64,000 nt of DNA from an uncultured Alphaproteobacteria bacterium (GCA_937919435.1 CALFRR010000248.1:1-64000), one strand, 5' to 3'. Counted from the first letter of the stretch, positions 39,408-49,384 are shown. Made by a program: numbers and translations. The notes: generated by a model from the letters alone, not told the origin.

Positions 39408-39764
39408 ATGTCGCCGTTCACGACCCGCTTCTTCGCCGTCTCCGCACCCGCCACCGGGTCCGTGACGAAGCGCATCGTGAACGCGATCGCTTCGGCCTGG
39501 CGTGCCCATCGCAATCGGCGCGAAGTGCGGCTGTTGCTCGAGTTCGACGACCGTGCGCTGCGCGACATCGGCCTCACCCGGTGCGACGTCGGCGCGGCGC
39601 TCTCGGCGGGGCCGTTCGAAGACCCCTCCCGTCGCCTCGTCGTGCTGGCGGTCGAGCGACGTGCCGGCCGGATGATGCAGGCACGCGAACGTCTGCTGGC
39701 GATCCGCTCGAAGGCGGTCGAGCCGCTGCGCCGCTTCGCCTTCCCCGTCGGCCGGACCGACTGA
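39408..39764 (+). CDS. DUF1127-family small basic protein
   Basis: This 118-residue basic protein has a DUF1127 motif in its centre (about residues 38-62: RREVRLLLEFDDRALRDIGL, then TRCDV). Small proteins of this family are abundant in alphaproteobacteria and some bind RNA or affect phosphate and stress responses, so its role here is open. It is longer than the common 45-75 residues, with an extra Arg-rich C-terminal region of about 50 residues. A strong AGGAGG lies just before the ATG at 39408. It is divergent from a LysR gene. Confidence 0.85.
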   Translation: MSPFTTRFFAVSAPATGSVTKRIVNAIASAWRAHRNRREVRLLLEFDDRALRDIGLTRCDVGAALSAGPFEDPSRRLVVLAVERRAGRMMQARERLLAIRSKAVEPLRRFAFPVGRTD

Positions 39765-39785
39765 GGCTCCGACCGACGGCGGCCC

Positions 39786-40553
39786 TCACCCGCCGTCGCC
39801 GCCACCCGCCGTGCCGCGGGTGGCGGCTTCGGCGAAGAAGCGATCGAACATCGCCTCGAAGGCCCGCGCCTGCTCGGCGCCGGCGTCGCGGCCGGCGGCG
39901 AACAGCCGTTCGACGGTGACGCCGGGCGGCGGCGGCGCGTCCGCCGGCTCGTCCTCCGGCGGACCGCCGTTGTTGAAGCCGCGGACGAACTCGCCGAGGA
40001 TGTCGCCGAACGGATTGCCCGGCCCGAACGGGTTGGGCGTGCCCTTCAGCGTGTCGAGGACGAGGCGCGAGGTCGCCGGACCGACGGTGTCGTCGAGCAC
40101 TTCGCCGAGGCTCGGCGCGGCCCGCGGCTTCGGCTCGAACAGCGGCGCCAGCGCCTCGGTCAGCGGATTGGCCCGGAGCCCGGCGGCGAAGTTGGCCATC
40201 ACCGCCTCACCGGCCAGCGGCGCGACGATCTCCAGGGTGCGCTTGTCGAGGCCGCTGGTCTCGGCGACCCGATCGATCACCATCCGGGTGAGTTCGCGCG
40301 AGCCGAACAGGCGGCCGATCGCCTCGCCTCCGGGGAAGGCGGCGGCGAAATCCGGCTTCGGCCGGACGAATCCCATCATCTCGGCGAGGCCGCGCGGGTC
40401 GGCGGCGCGGCGGCGCATCGCGGCGGCGAGCGCCGGCGCGAGGGCCTCGATCGCGGTTCCCGCCCGCTCCGGCGAAACCCCGAAGGCGGTCGCCGCCTCG
40501 GCGATCTTTCCGAAATCGGCGAATCGGCGCAGCAGTCCGGCGGGATCGAGCAT
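39786..40553 (-). CDS. DUF937-family protein
   Basis: This is a 255-residue soluble protein. The N-terminal two thirds resemble DUF937, with helical repeats containing FGVSPERAGTAIEALAPALA, FPGGEAIGRLFGSRELTRMV and SGLDKRTLEIVAPLAGEAVM. A Gly/Pro-rich stretch (about residues 165-215) follows and then a short helical end. No catalytic residues can be named, and function in the family is unknown. The ATG at 40553 has AGGAGAG six bases upstream. It is divergent from gshA, 191 bases away. Confidence 0.8.
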   Translation of the reverse strand: MLDPAGLLRRFADFGKIAEAATAFGVSPERAGTAIEALAPALAAAMRRRAADPRGLAEMMGFVRPKPDFAAAFPGGEAIGRLFGSRELTRMVIDRVAETSGLDKRTLEIVAPLAGEAVMANFAAGLRANPLTEALAPLFEPKPRAAPSLGEVLDDTVGPATSRLVLDTLKGTPNPFGPGNPFGDILGEFVRGFNNGGPPEDEPADAPPPPGVTVERLFAAGRDAGAEQARAFEAMFDRFFAEAATRGTAGGGDGG

Positions 40554-40687
40554 GGCGTTCTCTCCTGGGGCGATGCAACGCGAACGATCATCCGCCGAGG
40601 ACGGTTCGACGTCAAATCGTCACCGCGACTTCACGGAAACGCGCAAAACGTTGAACGGCGTCGAACGATCCGTCGAGGATTTCGCGT

Positions 40688-40716
40688 TTGTCGCCCCCTT
40701 CGGGCCTCGCTATGGT
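40688..40716 (+). promoter_or_regulatory. Putative sigma70-type promoter of gshA
   Basis: TTGTCG (40688-40693) and TATGGT (40711-40716) are separated by 17 bases, with the -10 hexamer 28 bases before the ATG at 40745. The -10 is identical to those proposed for the HAD gene and lutA. Confidence 0.5.
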
Positions 40717-40744
40717 GCCCGACCCGAGGCACGAGGACGACGAA

Positions 40745-42121
40745 ATGGCACGCGACACGACCGACGACCGCCCGATCGAGGGCATCGGCGAACTGGTCGA
40801 CTGGATCGCCGCCGGTGCCAAACCGGCGGACCGTCACCTCATCGGCACCGAACACGAGAAGTTCCTCTATCGCCTCGCCGACCACACCCCGGTCGGCTGG
40901 GAGGGCGGGGCCGGGATCGGCGCGATCCTCGACCGGCTCGGCGAGCGCCTGGGCTGGGAGCCGATCCGCGACGGCGAGGCGATCATCGGCCTTTCCGATC
41001 CGTCGGGCGGCGGCGCGATCAGCCTGGAACCGGGCGGTCAGTTCGAGCTCTCCGGGGCACCGCTTCCCGACCTGCACGCCACCGCGGCGGAGTTCTCCGC
41101 CCATCTCGCCGACCTCGCGGCGATCACCGGGCCACTCGGCATCGGCTTCGCCGGGCTCGGCCTGTCGCCGAAATGGCGGTTCGACGAGACGCCGCGGATG
41201 CCGAAGTCGCGCTACCGGATCATGTCGGCCTACATGCCGAAGGTCGGCACTCGCGGCCTCGACATGATGTTCCGCACCTCGACGGTGCAGGTGAATCTCG
41301 ACTTCTCGTCGGAAGCCGACATGGCGGCGAAGATGCGGGTCGGCCTCGCCCTGCAGCCGGTCGCCACCGCGCTGTTCTCCGCTTCGCCGTTCCTCGACGG
41401 GCGGCCGACCGGGTATCTCTCGACCCGCTCGGAGATCTGGCGCGACACCGACCGCGACCGGACCGGCATGCTGCCGATCGCCTTCGCCCCCGACTTCGGC
41501 TATCGCGCCTACGTCGATTGGGCGCTCGACGTGCCGATGTACTTCGTCAAGCGCGGCGACACCTATCACGACGTCGCCGGCACCCCGTTCCGCGCCTTCC
41601 TCGACGGACGCCTCGCCGACCGCCTGCCCGGCGTCGTCCCGGCGATCGGCGACTGGGTCAACCATCTCGGCACGCTGTTCCCGGAGGTCCGGCTGAAGCG
41701 CTACCTCGAGATGCGCGGCGCCGACATGGGACCGGGGGCCCATGTTCCGGCGCTGCCGGCGCTGTGGGTCGGCCTGTTCGCAGGCCCCGACACGCTCGAC
41801 GCCGCCTCGCGGCTGGTCGCCGACTGGAGCGAGGCGGAGCGCGAGACACTGAGGGCCGAGGTGCCGAGAACCGCTCTCGCCACCCGGTTCCGGGCCGGCA
41901 CGGTCGGCGATCTCGCCCGCGAGATGCTGGCGATCGCCCGCGCCGGGCTCGCCGCACGCGGCATCGTCGATCCGGAAACCGGGCGCGACGAGACCGTCCA
42001 CCTCGAGGTGCTCGACGAGATCGTCGCCTCCGGCCGGACGCTCGCCGAGCGGCTGCTCGCCGACTTCGCGAAGGGCGGGACGGTCGACGTCGACGGCGTG
42101 CTCGACGCGACGCGGCTCTGA
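40745..42121 (+). CDS. gshA: Glutamate--cysteine ligase (plant/alphaproteobacterial type)
   Basis: This 458-residue ATP-dependent ligase makes gamma-glutamylcysteine, the first step of glutathione synthesis. The GCS2 family features are IGTEHEKFLYR, ISLEPGGQFELSGAPL, RMPKSRYRIMSAYMP and RTSTVQVNLDFSSEADM. The length matches the plant-type enzyme rather than the E. coli GshA type. The ATG at 40745 fits the family start and the promoter at 40688. It converges with rsmE across 43 bases. Confidence 0.95.
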   Translation: MARDTTDDRPIEGIGELVDWIAAGAKPADRHLIGTEHEKFLYRLADHTPVGWEGGAGIGAILDRLGERLGWEPIRDGEAIIGLSDPSGGGAISLEPGGQFELSGAPLPDLHATAAEFSAHLADLAAITGPLGIGFAGLGLSPKWRFDETPRMPKSRYRIMSAYMPKVGTRGLDMMFRTSTVQVNLDFSSEADMAAKMRVGLALQPVATALFSASPFLDGRPTGYLSTRSEIWRDTDRDRTGMLPIAFAPDFGYRAYVDWALDVPMYFVKRGDTYHDVAGTPFRAFLDGRLADRLPGVVPAIGDWVNHLGTLFPEVRLKRYLEMRGADMGPGAHVPALPALWVGLFAGPDTLDAASRLVADWSEAERETLRAEVPRTALATRFRAGTVGDLAREMLAIARAGLAARGIVDPETGRDETVHLEVLDEIVASGRTLAERLLADFAKGGTVDVDGVLDATRL

Positions 42122-42164
42122 TCTCCGGCGATCCGAATCCGGCTCCGGAAATTCTTTCGCCGGC

Positions 42165-42914
42165 TCACCAGTCGCCGATCGCCGCCTGGACCACCGCCAG
42201 GGCGGCGACCGCGGCGGTATCGGCACGCAGGATACGGGGGCCGAGCGGGATCGCCGTGACGAAGGGTTTCGAATGCAGGAGCGCCCGCTCCTCGCGCGAG
42301 AAGCCGCCCTCCGGCCCGATCAGCACGGCGAGCGGGCCACGCTCCAGGCCGGCCAGGATCGGCAGCGGGTTGGAGCCGGCCGCGGTCTCGTCGCAGAACA
42401 GGATGCGGCGGCCGGCGTCGTGGACGTGCCAAGTGTCGAGCAGACGGTCGAGATCGGCGGGCTCGGCGACCTCCGGCACGGCGAGCAGGCCGCACTGCTC
42501 GGCGGCCTCGACGACGTTGGCCTGCATCCGCTCGAGGTTGACCCGGGTCACCTGGGTGTGACGGGTGAGCACCGGACGCAGCCGGCCGACCCCCATCTCC
42601 ACCGCCTTCTGCACCATGTAGTCGAGCCGGGCGTGCTTCAGCGGCGCGAACAGCCAGTCGAGATCGCAGAGCGGCACCTGCGCCCGGGTCGCCTCGACCA
42701 CCACCAGGCGGGCGGCGCGGCGCCCGGTCGGCCGCAGCTCGGCGCGCCATTCGCCGGTCGTGCCGTCGAAGACCAGCACCGATCCGCCGTCGGCGAGCCG
42801 AAGCACGTTGACGAGATAGTTCGCCTGCTCGCGATCGAGCTCGATCTCGGCACCGAGCGACAGCCGGGCACGCAGATGGAGGCGCGGGAAGCGGGAATCG
42901 GAACGGTCCGGCAT
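42165..42914 (-). CDS. rsmE: 16S rRNA (uracil1498-N3)-methyltransferase
   Basis: This 249-residue SPOUT-fold methyltransferase modifies U1498 of 16S rRNA. The N-terminal PUA-like part carries [12 protein letters not shown]. The knot region shows [35 protein letters not shown], the SAM-binding [12 protein letters not shown] and [12 protein letters not shown] near the C-terminus. In some genomes, gshA and rsmE are neighbours as here. The ATG at 42914 has GCAGGA upstream. It is divergent from xseA. Confidence 0.95.
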   Translation of the reverse strand: MPDRSDSRFPRLHLRARLSLGAEIELDREQANYLVNVLRLADGGSVLVFDGTTGEWRAELRPTGRRAARLVVVEATRAQVPLCDLDWLFAPLKHARLDYMVQKAVEMGVGRLRPVLTRHTQVTRVNLERMQANVVEAAEQCGLLAVPEVAEPADLDRLLDTWHVHDAGRRILFCDETAAGSNPLPILAGLERGPLAVLIGPEGGFSREERALLHSKPFVTAIPLGPRILRADTAAVAALAVVQAAIGDW

Positions 42915-43065
42915 GGCGGGTCCTGCGGAGAAACGATCCCCACCTATAGCGCGGACCACGCGCAGCGGGTATCTCCCCCGGCGTTTCGCCGCGTCCGCGC
43001 TTGACGCGACGCGATGCCGGCCCCACCCTCCGCGCGTCGCTCCCCGCACCGGCAGAGGCTCCGAC

Positions 43066-44523
43066 TTGTCCGACATTCCTTCCGCCAACGTCGTCGAATT
43101 CAGCGTCTCGGAACTCGCCCAGGCGGTGAAGCGATCGATCGAAGACGGCTTCGGGCACGTCCGGCTGCGCGGCGAGATCTCCGGCTATCGCGGCCCCCAT
43201 TCCTCCGGCCACGCCTATTTTTCGCTGAAGGACGATTCCGCCCGGATCGACGCGGTGGTCTGGCGCGGCTCCTTCGCCAAACTGAAGTTCAAGCCGGAAG
43301 AGGGCATGGAGGTGATCGCCACCGGGCGGCTCACCACCTTCCCCGGCTCGTCGAAGTTGCAGATCGTCATCGAGGCGCTGGAACCGGCCGGGGTCGGGGC
43401 GCTGATGGCGCTGCTCGAGGCGCGGCGCAAGGCGCTCGCCGCGGAGGGCCTGTTCGACGCCGCCCGCAAACGGGCGCTGCCGAAGCTGCCGAAGGTGGTC
43501 GGCGTCGTCACCTCGCCGACCGGCGCGGTGATCCGCGACATCCTGCACCGGATGACCGACCGCTTCCCGGTCCGGGTGATCGTCTGGCCGGTCCGGGTCC
43601 AGGGCGACACCTCGGCGGCGGAAGTGGCGGCGGCGATCGCCGGTTTCGACGCGATTCCGGAGGAAGGGCGCGACGGCATCGCCCGGCCCGACGTGCTGAT
43701 CGTCGCCCGCGGCGGCGGCAGCCTCGAAGACCTGTGGAGCTTCAACGAGGAGATCGTGGTCCGGGCCGCGGCGGCCTGCCGGATCCCGCTGGTCTCGGCG
43801 ATCGGCCACGAAACCGACTGGACGCTGCTCGACCACGTCGCCGACCTCAGGGCACCGACCCCGACCGGCGCGGCGGAGATGGTGCTGCCGGTGCGCACCG
43901 AACTGCTCGATCTGGTGGCGACCCTCGGGCTGCGCCTGTCGGGCGCGGCGCGGCGCGGGCTGGAGACCCGGCGCGGCGAACTGCGCTCGGCGGCGCGCGC
44001 CCTGCCTTCGGCCAAGACCCTGCTGGCGGTCGTCCAGCAACGGCTCGACCTCGCCGCCGGGCGGCTCGCCCACGGCCTCGAAGCGGCGACCCGGGTGCAC
44101 GCCACCCGCTTCGCCCGGCTCTCCGGGCGACTGGCGCCGACCACGCTGCTGCACGGCATCGCCACCGGGCGGGAGCGGCTCGGCCGCCTCTGCGACCGCG
44201 GCGATCGGGCGGTCGGGGTGATGCTGGCGCGGCGCGGCGACCGGGTCGGCGCGGCGGCGAAGATGCTCTCCGCCCTCTCCTATCGCAACGTCCTCGCCCG
44301 CGGCTTCGCGCTGGTGCGCGATGCGGCGGGACGGCCGGTGCGGGCGGCGGCGGGGCTGGCCGCCGGTCTCGGCCTCGAGATCGAATTCGCCGACGGTCGG
44401 ATCGCCGCCACCGTCGGCGAAGGGACCACGCCACCGCCGCCCGCCGCCGGATCGGCTCCCGCCGCACGGCCGAAACGGGCGAAGAAGGCGACCGGCGGCT
44501 CGTCGCAGGGAATGTTGTTCTGA
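43066..44523 (+). CDS. xseA: Exodeoxyribonuclease VII large subunit
   Basis: This is the 485-residue catalytic subunit of exonuclease VII, which degrades single-stranded DNA from either end. The N-terminal OB fold spans about residues 8-100 ([17 protein letters not shown], then GEISGYRG). The nuclease core carries [35 protein letters not shown] and [12 protein letters not shown] helical C-terminus ends QGMLF. I chose the TTG at 43066, with AGAGG upstream, because the family begins here; an in-frame ATG at 42913 would overlap rsmE and add a non-homologous leader. xseB is not in the window. Confidence 0.95.
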   Translation: MSDIPSANVVEFSVSELAQAVKRSIEDGFGHVRLRGEISGYRGPHSSGHAYFSLKDDSARIDAVVWRGSFAKLKFKPEEGMEVIATGRLTTFPGSSKLQIVIEALEPAGVGALMALLEARRKALAAEGLFDAARKRALPKLPKVVGVVTSPTGAVIRDILHRMTDRFPVRVIVWPVRVQGDTSAAEVAAAIAGFDAIPEEGRDGIARPDVLIVARGGGSLEDLWSFNEEIVVRAAAACRIPLVSAIGHETDWTLLDHVADLRAPTPTGAAEMVLPVRTELLDLVATLGLRLSGAARRGLETRRGELRSAARALPSAKTLLAVVQQRLDLAAGRLAHGLEAATRVHATRFARLSGRLAPTTLLHGIATGRERLGRLCDRGDRAVGVMLARRGDRVGAAAKMLSALSYRNVLARGFALVRDAAGRPVRAAAGLAAGLGLEIEFADGRIAATVGEGTTPPPPAAGSAPAARPKRAKKATGGSSQGMLF

Positions 44524-44605
44524 GGCCGTACGCGCGCGCGCCCCGCGGGGTGCACACGCGCCGGCCGGCCGTCGGATCGGCGGCGGCGAAATCGAGGAGA
44601 CGGGA

Positions 44606-45385
44606 ATGGATCTCGGAATCGCGGGGCGCCGGGCCCTGGTGTGTGCGGCCTCCAAGGGACTCGGGCGGGCCTCGGCCTTCGCCCTGGCGGAAGCCGGCTG
44701 CGACCTGATGATCACGGCGCGCGGCCGCGAGCGGCTGGAGGCGACCGCGGCGGAGATCCGCGCGGCGACCGGCGCGACGGTGTCGACGCTCGCCGGCGAC
44801 GTCACCACCCGCGAAGGCCGTGCCGCACTGCTCGAAGCCTGGCCGGAGACCGACATCCTGGTCACCAACGCCGGAGGTCCGCCGGCCGGCGACTTCCGCG
44901 ACTGGAACGAAGAGGACTGGCATCGGGCGGTCGAGGCCAACATGGTCGCGCCGATCATGCTGATGAAGGCCCATGTCGACGGGATGGCGGCGCGCGGTTT
45001 CGGCCGGGTGGTGAACATCACCTCCGGCGCGGTGAAGGCGGCGATCCCGGTGCTCGGCCTGTCGAACGGCGCGCGCGGCGGTCTGACCGGCTTCGTCGCC
45101 GGTCTCGCCCGGCAGGTCGCCGGCAGGGGCGTGGTGATCAACAACCTGCTGCCGGGAATCTTCCTCACCGACCGGATCCGCGAGACCCGGTCGGCGGAAG
45201 CGGCCCGCCGTGGCATCTCCATGGACGAGGTCATCGCCTCCGACATCGCCACCACGCCCGCCGGCCGGCTCGGCGACCCGAAGGAGTTCGGCGAGATCTG
45301 CGCCTTCCTCTGCTCGGTCCAGGCGGCCTACGTGATCGGCCAGAACATTCTGGTCGACGGCGGACGCTACCCCGGAACGATGTGA
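44606..45385 (+). CDS. Short-chain dehydrogenase/reductase family protein with atypical active site
   Basis: This 259-residue Rossmann-fold protein resembles 3-oxoacyl-ACP reductases. The cofactor-binding region reads CAASKGLGRASAF and TNAGGPP, and the catalytic Ser is in NITSGA. At the YxxxK position it reads LSNGARGG, with Ser for Tyr and Arg for Lys. I recall a branch of annotated reductases sharing this change, so it may be a family trait, but standard SDR chemistry is doubtful. The ATG at 44606 has GAGGAG upstream. It lies between xseA and a universal stress protein gene, with no clear operon. Confidence 0.85.
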   Translation: MDLGIAGRRALVCAASKGLGRASAFALAEAGCDLMITARGRERLEATAAEIRAATGATVSTLAGDVTTREGRAALLEAWPETDILVTNAGGPPAGDFRDWNEEDWHRAVEANMVAPIMLMKAHVDGMAARGFGRVVNITSGAVKAAIPVLGLSNGARGGLTGFVAGLARQVAGRGVVINNLLPGIFLTDRIRETRSAEAARRGISMDEVIASDIATTPAGRLGDPKEFGEICAFLCSVQAAYVIGQNILVDGGRYPGTM

Positions 45386-45506
45386 GGATTGCGGTCGATC
45401 AAGGTACCGCAGAGGATGGTGGACGATACTACCGCAGACGTCCTCCCGTCGCGCCGGACGCCGCCGACGCCCCGGGACGGTCTCACCTCGGCAAGGAGGG
45501 TCGGCC

Positions 45507-46391
45507 ATGACTGTCAAGGACATGCTGCTGCTGCTCGACAACGGTCACGCGACCGGGGCGGTCCGGCCCGGATCGCGGCCGGTCGTGGTTCCGAAGGACG
45601 GGCTCGGCCCGGGGCCGACGCTGGCCCTCGGGCTCGCCTCGGCCTTCGGTGCCCATGCGACGGGAATCGCGCTCGCCGTCGATCCGATCGTCCCCGGCTT
45701 CGTGGTGGCGCCGCTGCCGGTGGAGGTGATCGAGAAGGCCCGCACCCAGGCGATCGACACCGCCCACGATGCGGTCACCCGTTTCCTGGAGGCGGCCGAA
45801 CGCCGCGGCGTTCCGGCGGAGGCCCGCACCGCCGAGATCCTGATGGGCGGTGCGCCGGAGGGCTTCGTCACCGCGGCGCGGACCACCGATCTGGTGGTGA
45901 TCGGCCAGGACGATCCGGAACGCTCCGAGCCGATGCGCGATCTGATGATCGAGGCGGCGCTGTTCGAAGGCGCCGCACCGCTCCTGCTGGTGCCGCACAT
46001 CTTCCGCGGCGAGGCGGTCTTCCAGAAGGTGATGATCGCCTGGGACGGCGGCCGTGCCGCCTCGCGGGCGGTACATGCGGCGATGCCGTTCCTGAAGCTC
46101 GCCCGCGAAGTGAGCGTGGCGATCGTCGGTCGCGCCGGCGACGGACCGGGCCAGCCGGGAGCCGAAGTCGCCACCTGGCTCGCCCGCCACGATCTGAAGA
46201 TCGACGTCACGCGGATCGAGGCGCCGGACATCCCGGTCGCCGACGCGCTGCTCGACCACGCCGCCGACCACGCCTTCGACCTCCTGGTGATGGGCGGATA
46301 CGGCCATTCGCGGGTCCGTGAGTTCCTGCTCGGCGGAGCGACCCGGGGCATCCTCGCCTCGATGACCCTGCCGGTGCTGATGGTGCACTGA
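45507..46391 (+). CDS. Universal stress protein, tandem UspA domains
   Basis: This 294-residue protein has two UspA folds (about residues 5-160 and 165-294). The second has the ATP-binding-type motif VMGGYGHSRVREFLLGGATRGIL near its end; the first lacks it (VIGQDDPERSEP), so probably one half binds nucleotide. Such proteins rise under starvation or oxygen stress. AAGGAGGG lies just upstream of the ATG at 45507. It is probably monocistronic; a weak 7-bp hairpin is at 46437-46463. Confidence 0.85.
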   Translation: MTVKDMLLLLDNGHATGAVRPGSRPVVVPKDGLGPGPTLALGLASAFGAHATGIALAVDPIVPGFVVAPLPVEVIEKARTQAIDTAHDAVTRFLEAAERRGVPAEARTAEILMGGAPEGFVTAARTTDLVVIGQDDPERSEPMRDLMIEAALFEGAAPLLLVPHIFRGEAVFQKVMIAWDGGRAASRAVHAAMPFLKLAREVSVAIVGRAGDGPGQPGAEVATWLARHDLKIDVTRIEAPDIPVADALLDHAADHAFDLLVMGGYGHSRVREFLLGGATRGILASMTLPVLMVH

Positions 46392-46436
46392 GCGACTTTT
46401 CCGCGCCGCCACCAGAAGCGGCCGGACGAGAAACGA

Positions 46437-46463
46437 CCGATCGCCCTTCGCGGGACCGATCGG
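46437..46463 (+). terminator. Possible hairpin after the universal stress protein gene
   Basis: CCGATCG and CGATCGG can form a 7-bp stem with a 13-base loop, 45 bases after the stop. No T run follows. Confidence 0.4.
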
Positions 46464-46666
46464 CGGGAGGCCGGGTGGATCGACCGATCCGCCCGGTGCC
46501 CCGGGGCCGGCGACGGTCGCGGGGCGGGAGGAGCGGACGGCCGACGGCGGACGGGAGGGTCCGGCGGACGGAACCGTTCAGGGGGAGGACGGAAGGGCGG
46601 CGTCGGCGACGCCGGCCCGGGAGGTGTCCGTGCCCGGCACGGGGATCTCCGGCGAACGGAGCATCC

Positions 46667-49384
46667 ATGTCGACGCGCAATCTCGACGGCCTGTTTCAGC
46701 CGCGCTCCATCGTCGTGGTCGGTCCGGATCGGATCGGCGATGCGGCTCGGACCGCGTTCTTCGCCAACTTCCGACGCAGCGGCTTCCAGGGGAAGGCGAC
46801 GCTGGTCGGCATCGATCCGCCCGACGACTGGTCCGGGGCGACGGTGGGGACGTTCGAGGAGTTCGAGGGCACCGCCGATCTCGCGGTGGTCCTGTCGGGC
46901 GCACGCACCGCGGTCGCCACCGTCGATCTGCTCGGCCGCAAGGGCGTCAAGGCGGTGCTGTTCCTGTCGCGCGGCTACGACGAGTGGCCGTTCGCGGTCG
47001 CCCGACGGGCGATGCAGACGGCGCGGCAGTACGATCTCCGGATGATCGGGCCGGGCAGCCTCGGGGTGATGGCGCCGCATGCGGGGATCGACCTGTCGGT
47101 CGCCTATCGGCCGGCGAAGAAGGGCGATCTGGTCCTCCTGTCACGCTCGGCGGCGGTGATCAACTCGACGCTCGCCTGGGCGGAGAAACACGCCGTCGGC
47201 TTCTCCGCGGTGGTGTCGCTCGGCCAGAAGGTCGACGTCGACGTCGGCGACCTGCTCGACCACTTCACCGCCGACTACCGGACCCGGGCGATCCTGGTCC
47301 ATCTCGAACAGATCTGGTCGCCGACCAAGTTCCTCTCCGCCGCCCGCGCCGCCGCCCGCACCAAGCCGGTGATCGTGCTGCGCTCCGGCTTCTCGCGCGA
47401 CCGGCAACTGGTCGGCGCCACCCATTCGAGCCGGCTCGCCACCTCCGACCGGGTCTACGACGCCGCCTTCCAGCGGGCCGGTCTGGTCCGGGTGGAGAGC
47501 ATCGACGAGTTGTTCGACGCCGCCGAGACGATCACCCGGGTGAAGCCGACGCCCTGCCGGCGGGTGGCGGTGATCGCCAACGGCCGCAGTCTGGCGACGA
47601 TCGCCGCCGATCACCTGGAGGCCGCCGGCGGGGTGCTGGCGCCGCTCGCCGAATCGACCACCGCGGCGCTCGCCCCGGTCGCCCGATCCGGCCAGGAGGC
47701 GACCAATCCGCTGACCCTGCCGGACGACGCACCGGCCGCCGACTTCGCCACGGCGCTGCGCGAGGTGCTGGCCGATCCGGGGGTGGAGACGGCGATGGTG
47801 CTGCATTCGCCGTCGGCCTTCGCCGCCACCGCGGAGATCGCCCGGGCGGTCGCCGAAACCGCCCAGGCACACGCCAAGCGGTCCGGCCGCAAGAAGCCGA
47901 TCCTCTCGTCGTTCCTCGATCTCGACGCCGAGGCCGACCGGATCCTGCACGAGGCGGGCATCCCCTGCCATCCGACACCGGAGGAATCGGTGCGCTCGTT
48001 CGGCCATCTCGCCCGCTACGTCGCGGCCCAGGAGCGGCTGATGACCATGCCGACGGCGCTGCCGCCCGAGTTCGTCCCGGAGCCCGAGGTGGCCCGCGGC
48101 ATCGTCCGGGCGGCGATCGCGGAGGGACGTGAGTGGCTGTCGCCGGTCGACGTCCGAACGCTGCTCGGCGCCTACATGATCCCGGTGGTGCCGACCACCC
48201 TCGCGGCGACCCCGGAAGAGGCGGCGGCGGTCGCTCGGCCGTACTTCGCCGAAGGCCAGCGGGTGGCGGTGAAGATCGCCTCGCGCGACATCGCCTTCAA
48301 GTCGGACGTCGACGGCGTACGGCTCGGTCTGGCGAGCGAAGCGGCGGTCGAGGCGACGGCCCGCGAGCTGATCGAAGGGATCGGCGCCCGGTTCCCCGAC
48401 AAGACGATCGACGGGGTGATCGTCATGCCGATGGTCGACCGGCGCTTCGGCATCGAACTCTTGGCGGGGATCGCCGACGACTTCGTGTTCGGGCCGACCG
48501 TGGTGTTCGGCCGCGGCGGCACCGCGGTCGAGGTGATCGCCGACCGGGCGCTCGATCTGGTGCCGCTCGACATGAACCTCGCCCACGCGATGATCGCCCG
48601 GACCCGGGTGTCGCGCCTGCTCGCCGGCTACCGCAACCGCCCGCCGGCCGACCAGTACGAGATCGCGCTGACCCTGTGCAAACTGAGCCAGCTCGCCGCC
48701 GACATCCCCGAGATCCGCGAACTCGACCTCAACCCGATCGTCGCCGACCATCAGGGGGTGATCGTGCTCGACGCCCGGGTGCGGCTGGCGCCGGTCACCG
48801 GGCGGGTCGGCAAGATCGGTCATCCGCGGCTCGCCATCCGCCCCTATCCGAAGGAATGGGAACGGCAGACGAAGCTCAAGGACGGGCGCGAGGTGCTGAT
48901 CCGGCCGATCCGGCCGGAGGACGAGGCGCTCTACGCCGACTTCTTCACCGAAGTGACGCCGGAAGACCTGCGGCTCAGGTTCTTCGCGCCGATCAAGGAC
49001 TTCAACCACGCCTTCCTGGCCAAGCTGACCCAGCTCGACTACGAGCGGGCGATCGCCTTCGCGGCGATCGAGGTCCAGTCCGGCAAACTGCTCGGCGCGG
49101 TCCGTCTGCACGCCGATCCCGACCACGTCACCGGCGAATACGCCATCCTCCTGCGCTCCAACCTGAAGGGCCAGGGGCTCGGCTGGAAGCTGATGAAGAT
49201 GATGATCGAGTGGGCCCAGGCCGACGGGATCAGCGCGGTCAAGGGCGAGATCATGCGCGAGAACCGGGTGATGATCCAGATGTGCGAGGCGCTCGGCTTC
49301 TCGGTGAGGTCGTCGCCGGACGACGAGTCGATCGCGGTGGTCAGCCTGATGGTCGGCGACGCCGCCGCCAAGACCGCCCGCTGA
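46667..49384 (+). CDS. ADP-forming acyl-CoA ligase-like protein with GNAT domain (Pat/PatZ-like lysine acetyltransferase)
   Basis: This 905-residue protein has, in order, a CoA-binding domain (about residues 5-130), a succinyl-CoA ligase-like domain (to about 455), an ATP-grasp domain (about 485-700, GYR...DLNPIV) and a C-terminal GNAT acetyltransferase (about 740-890; LLRSNLKGQGLGWKLMKMM is the acetyl-CoA loop). This is the architecture of Salmonella Pat and E. coli PatZ, which acetylate and silence acetyl-CoA synthetase. A His remains at the usual phosphohistidine site (GATHSSRLA), so ligase activity cannot be excluded. Its stop touches the next, convergent gene's stop with no gap. Confidence 0.9.
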   Translation: MSTRNLDGLFQPRSIVVVGPDRIGDAARTAFFANFRRSGFQGKATLVGIDPPDDWSGATVGTFEEFEGTADLAVVLSGARTAVATVDLLGRKGVKAVLFLSRGYDEWPFAVARRAMQTARQYDLRMIGPGSLGVMAPHAGIDLSVAYRPAKKGDLVLLSRSAAVINSTLAWAEKHAVGFSAVVSLGQKVDVDVGDLLDHFTADYRTRAILVHLEQIWSPTKFLSAARAAARTKPVIVLRSGFSRDRQLVGATHSSRLATSDRVYDAAFQRAGLVRVESIDELFDAAETITRVKPTPCRRVAVIANGRSLATIAADHLEAAGGVLAPLAESTTAALAPVARSGQEATNPLTLPDDAPAADFATALREVLADPGVETAMVLHSPSAFAATAEIARAVAETAQAHAKRSGRKKPILSSFLDLDAEADRILHEAGIPCHPTPEESVRSFGHLARYVAAQERLMTMPTALPPEFVPEPEVARGIVRAAIAEGREWLSPVDVRTLLGAYMIPVVPTTLAATPEEAAAVARPYFAEGQRVAVKIASRDIAFKSDVDGVRLGLASEAAVEATARELIEGIGARFPDKTIDGVIVMPMVDRRFGIELLAGIADDFVFGPTVVFGRGGTAVEVIADRALDLVPLDMNLAHAMIARTRVSRLLAGYRNRPPADQYEIALTLCKLSQLAADIPEIRELDLNPIVADHQGVIVLDARVRLAPVTGRVGKIGHPRLAIRPYPKEWERQTKLKDGREVLIRPIRPEDEALYADFFTEVTPEDLRLRFFAPIKDFNHAFLAKLTQLDYERAIAFAAIEVQSGKLLGAVRLHADPDHVTGEYAILLRSNLKGQGLGWKLMKMMIEWAQADGISAVKGEIMRENRVMIQMCEALGFSVRSSPDDESIAVVSLMVGDAAAKTAR

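Noticed and set aside
44524..44580. Alternating CG tract after xseA as a Z-DNA or repeat element
   Set aside because: It is only about a dozen bases of alternating sequence in a very GC-rich spacer, which is expected by composition.
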